This document shows positions 61,070 through 64,000 of a stretch of DNA of 64,000 nt, piece by piece. The stretch's first letter is position 1, and every line of letters starts with the position of its first letter. The notes under the pieces are model-generated. The model had not been told where the DNA came from. It ran no database searches and saw only the letters and a program-made list of their open reading frames with translations. This stretch comes from CAWJPY01 sp963844865 (GTDB lineage Bacteria; Acidobacteriota; Thermoanaerobaculia; Thermoanaerobaculales; Sulfomarinibacteraceae). Both the position numbers and the translations under genes were made by a program. The stretch is from the NCBI GenBank assembly GCA_963844865.1, contig CAWJPY010000011.1, positions 1 through 64,000 on the forward strand, in the 5' to 3' direction.

Positions 61070-62188
61070 CTAGGCGGCATCGCGGCGGCGAGCGGTGCGC
61101 CACTCCCGCCAGGCGTCGGCGCCGAGCAGCCCGCGGTGATGGAAGAAGACGAGCTGGGCCGCCCGTCGCAGCAGCGGGCTGCCCAGCGCGGCGTCCAGCC
61201 AGCGGTCGGGCGGGTGGAGGTCTGCCAGCCACCGCAGCCGCCGCTTGAACGCGAACGACGGCACGGCCCGTCGCACCACCGTCGCCGGGTGCGGGCCACC
61301 GTCCAGGAGGTAGTCGGCCACCGCGATGCCGGCCAGGCGGCCCCAGGCGAGGGCGCAGTGAATGCCGCCCGCCGTCAACGGCGACACCCAGCCGGCAGCG
61401 TCGCCGACGAGCAGGACCCGCTCCGAGGCGACGCGGCGGAGGGGGCCGCCGACCGGGATGAGGCCGGCCCGGTAGCCGAGGATGCGAAGGTGCTGGAAGT
61501 CGAAGACGGTCCCAAGCTTGGCGAGCAGCGCCTCGAGGGGGAGGCGGCCGGGACGGCTCGAGGCGAGGCCGATCTGGACCGCCTCCACCCCCGGTACCGC
61601 CCAGGCGATGTAGCCGGGAGCCAGCTTCGAGTCCAGGAAGACGTGCAGGTGGTCCTCGTCGATCCCGGCGACACCCGCGCACTCGGCCTCGATGCCCGTG
61701 AGCAGGCGCCGGTTGAGGTCCAACCCCAGGCTTCGGGCGACCGTCGAGCGGGCTCCGTCGGCGCCGATGAGGAAGTCGCACTCCAGGTGGTGGGCCGGGA
61801 TGAGGACGCGTCCGCCGGGAGCGGGGCGGCTGCCGGAGAAGCCGTGGCCCCACCGGATCTCGACTCCGGCATCCCTCGCTGACCGCGCCCACCAGTCGAG
61901 CAGACCGGGCGTGTCGGTGGCCAGGAAGTGGTAGCCGGGCCGGGCCAGGTCCAGTGCATGCAGGGATGGGCTGTAGAGCCGGACGCCGTGGATCTTGCGG
62001 GTCAGTCGCCGGGGGACGTCCCAGAGATCGGCGACCTCCTTGACCAGGATGCCGGTGGTCTGGATGGAGCGGTCTGCGGCGGTGCGGCGCTCGAGCACCG
62101 TGGTGGGCAGGCCGCGCAACGCCGCCGCGCGGGCGCAGGCGAGACCGGCGAAGCTGGCGCCGACGACGACCAGGTTGGGGGAGGACAT
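61070..62188 (-). CDS. FAD-dependent oxidoreductase, geranylgeranyl-reductase-like
   Basis: The 372-residue flavoprotein has an N-terminal dinucleotide-binding fold (NLVVVGASFAGLACARAAALRG, GxGxxG degenerate to GASFAG), LECDFLIGADGARSTVARSLG and the second FAD motif RVLLVGDAAGWVSPLTAGGIHCAL, the last being characteristic of the geranylgeranyl reductase/digeranylgeranylglycerophospholipid reductase group. It may reduce isoprenoid chains (quinone side chains, lipids) or act like a halogenase/monooxygenase; substrate unknown. GGAGGGGAGGTG lies upstream of the ATG. It is monocistronic. Confidence 0.85.
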   Translation of the reverse strand: MSSPNLVVVGASFAGLACARAAALRGLPTTVLERRTAADRSIQTTGILVKEVADLWDVPRRLTRKIHGVRLYSPSLHALDLARPGYHFLATDTPGLLDWWARSARDAGVEIRWGHGFSGSRPAPGGRVLIPAHHLECDFLIGADGARSTVARSLGLDLNRRLLTGIEAECAGVAGIDEDHLHVFLDSKLAPGYIAWAVPGVEAVQIGLASSRPGRLPLEALLAKLGTVFDFQHLRILGYRAGLIPVGGPLRRVASERVLLVGDAAGWVSPLTAGGIHCALAWGRLAGIAVADYLLDGGPHPATVVRRAVPSFAFKRRLRWLADLHPPDRWLDAALGSPLLRRAAQLVFFHHRGLLGADAWREWRTARRRDAA

Positions 62189-62287
62189 GGTGTCACCTCC
62201 CCTCCATTGACGCCGCCGATCATGGCTCGAACGTGGCCGTCCTGGGGCGTCGTCGCGGCCTTTTCCCGTCGAGTCTGGGGCGAGGGC

Positions 62288-64000
62288 TCACGGACGTCGT
62301 GGTGCTCCCCGCCGCAGGCTGACCAGGACCGCCGGAATCGCCGCCAGACAGAGCAGGCCGAGGCCGCCCGCGGTGGCGACCATCCCCGCCCAGGGGAGGG
62401 CCACGATGCCCACCAGGAGAGCGGCGCCCGCGGCGCCGGCCTCGTCGGCGGCGAAGGCGATGCCCGCGGCCTGCCGGCTGCGTCCCCGCCCGACGAGGTC
62501 CGCCACGCCCGGGAAGGCCGCGCCGGTGAGGAAGCCGCCCGCAGCGAGGAGGACGGGCACCAGCAGCAGCGGGTGGAGCACCGGCGTCTGGCTGGCGATG
62601 AGCGCGGACACGACGATGCCCGCCCCCAACAGCAGGGGAACGCGACGGGCGGGCCGGTCCCACCGGGTGGCCGCCAGGGCGCCCCCGCCGAGCCCGGCCA
62701 TGAAGACGGCGGTGAGGGCGCCGACCTCTGCGTACACCGAGCCTCGGCTGGCCTGCCAGGACGCGATCAGGAGCAGCCACCACCCCATGGAGGTGAGACC
62801 GATGACCGCAGCGGTGGCGCTCGCCGGCGGCCGCGGCAGGAGGGCGAGGATCAGGAGGAGGAGGCACGCGGCCGCGAGACCGACGGCGAGAGCGGTGGGC
62901 GGCCGACCTTCCAGCCAACGGGACAAACCGAGCAGAGAGCGGCCGGACCGGGCCTCCAGGAGGGCGGCCGCCAAGGGCACGGCCCGGGGCCGGGCCGTGG
63001 TGTTGAGGGAGGCCCTTGCCGACTGCACGAACTCGTTGAGGGCGGTGGCGCGGCCCGGGTCCGCGACCAGGGCGAGGGTGTCGGGGCTGAAACGGGGATC
63101 GGCGACGGCCCGCGCGCGCCACCTGCTCTCCAGCTCCACCGGATCGAGGGTGAGGCGGGCCTTCTCGCGCCCCGCGACCAGGAGGATCTCCTCGCCCGGG
63201 ATGGCCACGACCTGCGGGAAGACCGCGCGCAAGGTGGAGGCCAGCACCGCCACCAGGGCGCCGCCGCCACCGCCGAGATAGGTGTCGGAGACCTCGACGC
63301 GCAGCACCAGGACCCCGTTCGGCCTCAAGCTGCGGCGGCAGGTGCGGAAGAACTCGACGGTGCGGCTGCGGTTGTGGCGGATGGTGGTCGGGTTGCCGTC
63401 CAGCAGCACCACCATGTCCCAGGGGACCGGGGAGGGAACGGCCCGGAGGGGATCCGCGGCGACGGCGTGGACCCGGGGATCGGCCAACGTCCGTTGCAGG
63501 TCCGGTCCGTACCAGCCGGGAAGGAGGCGGACCAGCTCCGGGTCCTCCTCCACCGCCACCAGCCGCCGGACGGGGTGACGGGCCATGGTGTTGACCGAGC
63601 CGTCGGCCAGGCTTCCCAGGGCGATCACACGCCGGGGGGCGGGGTGGAGGAGCATGATCAGGTGGGCGCGGGGCACGGTGCTGTAGGGGTCGGGGAAGGT
63701 GGCGACGAGGCGGCCGTCGGCGTACAGGGAGGACGGCGGCCCGGCCCCCAGCTCCAGGCGTTGCTGCCGGGTCTCCCGCCACGCCGCCAGATGCCCGGGA
63801 TGCTCCCCCCAGCCCCAGCCGGCGCTCTCGAAGAGGTCCGCCGCCGGGGCCGCCAGGAGGGCGCCGGCGGCCGCGACCGCCACGGCCAGGACCGGCCTGC
63901 GATGGACGAGCTCCAGGGTGGCGACCACGGCGAGGCTCAGGACCACCGCGGCCGCGGCGCCCAGGGGGGCCAGGAGGATGCTGAGACCGACGCCGCCGAG
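62288..64000 (-). CDS. Spermidine synthase-like membrane protein, 5' truncated
   Basis: The frame remains open to the right edge, so the N-terminus lies outside; an internal GTG at 63946 is not necessarily the start. The visible 570 residues contain N-terminal helices, a methyltransferase-fold spermidine-synthase-like domain (YSTVPRAHLIMLLHPAPRRVIALGSLADGSVN, RRLVAVEEDPELVRLL, DMVVLLDGNPTTIRHNR, SLRPNGVLVLRVEV), then about seven C-terminal transmembrane helices. Such fused proteins are common in uncultured bacteria; the polyamine role is doubtful because the spermidine synthase catalytic Asp motifs are altered. It lies on the strand opposite to the oxidase operon. Confidence 0.75.
   Translation of the reverse strand, partial: LGGVGLSILLAPLGAAAAVVLSLAVVATLELVHRRPVLAVAVAAAGALLAAPAADLFESAGWGWGEHPGHLAAWRETRQQRLELGAGPPSSLYADGRLVATFPDPYSTVPRAHLIMLLHPAPRRVIALGSLADGSVNTMARHPVRRLVAVEEDPELVRLLPGWYGPDLQRTLADPRVHAVAADPLRAVPSPVPWDMVVLLDGNPTTIRHNRSRTVEFFRTCRRSLRPNGVLVLRVEVSDTYLGGGGGALVAVLASTLRAVFPQVVAIPGEEILLVAGREKARLTLDPVELESRWRARAVADPRFSPDTLALVADPGRATALNEFVQSARASLNTTARPRAVPLAAALLEARSGRSLLGLSRWLEGRPPTALAVGLAAACLLLLILALLPRPPASATAAVIGLTSMGWWLLLIASWQASRGSVYAEVGALTAVFMAGLGGGALAATRWDRPARRVPLLLGAGIVVSALIASQTPVLHPLLLVPVLLAAGGFLTGAAFPGVADLVGRGRSRQAAGIAFAADEAGAAGAALLVGIVALPWAGMVATAGGLGLLCLAAIPAVLVSLRRGAPRRP

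Overview
The window is high-GC DNA from a free-living, aerobically respiring, diderm (Gram-negative) bacterium. The diderm inference rests on an outer-membrane beta-barrel protein ending in Phe at the left edge, a bactofilin, a large LysM-type amidase, minor type IV pilin genes and a candidate bacterial ceramide (sphingolipid) operon. I cannot name the phylum with confidence. The mix of Ycf46-type AAA ATPase, caa3-type oxidase, ceramide genes, class I and class II fumarases and REP-like palindromes would fit an uncultivated Acidobacteriota- or Myxococcota-like lineage, but that is inference. No phage, plasmid, CRISPR or complete insertion sequence is visible; most of the window is chromosomal housekeeping.

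Layout. 1-8 kb: barrel protein, GAF-GGDEF signalling protein, S-adenosylhomocysteine hydrolase, nucleotide-sugar epimerase, orphan RHH antitoxin-like gene, AI-2E family permease, bactofilin, tRNA-Gly(CCC). 8-17 kb: sensor kinase, N-acetylmuramoyl-alanine amidase, a tandem pair of uncharacterised paralogues, maf with a NfeD-like membrane gene, a pseudouridine synthase, and a Ycf46-like AAA ATPase translationally coupled to a small histidine kinase. 17-24 kb: two peptide-type ABC ATPases with an unknown anchored protein, an ECF sigma/anti-sigma/membrane-protein operon with a probable autoregulated promoter, NifU-like, Fur-like and RadC genes. 24-35 kb: polyferredoxin plus Crp/Fnr regulator, degenerate GGDEF protein, aconitase, GT-C protein, Mut7-C protein, rnc, uvrC, queE, queD. 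35.7-39.2 kb: a three-gene operon matching the bacterial ceramide pathway. 39-48.5 kb: nano-RNase, penicillin-acylase family enzyme, rimI-tsaB, fumC, an MshEN protein and a two-subunit class I fumarase. 48.7-53 kb: minor pilins and two unknown membrane proteins, some frameshifted. 52.9-61 kb: polyferredoxin/DUF362 pair and a caa3-type cytochrome oxidase operon. 61-64 kb: FAD-dependent reductase and a spermidine-synthase-like membrane protein running off the right edge.

Three points stand out. (1) The cytochrome oxidase genes at 55.6-59.2 kb and genes at 48.8-50.7 kb are broken by about two dozen single-base indels, although the protein sequence stays conserved across the frames; sequence or assembly error is more likely than gene decay. 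(2) The intergenic DNA carries several dispersed non-coding repeat families, including two 195-bp copies about 91% identical built on the palindrome GGTGCC(A/T)GGCACC. (3) Many genes have a -10-like hexamer (TAGAAT, TATAAT, TACAAT and similar) only 6-12 nt before the start codon and no Shine-Dalgarno, which suggests widespread leaderless transcription.
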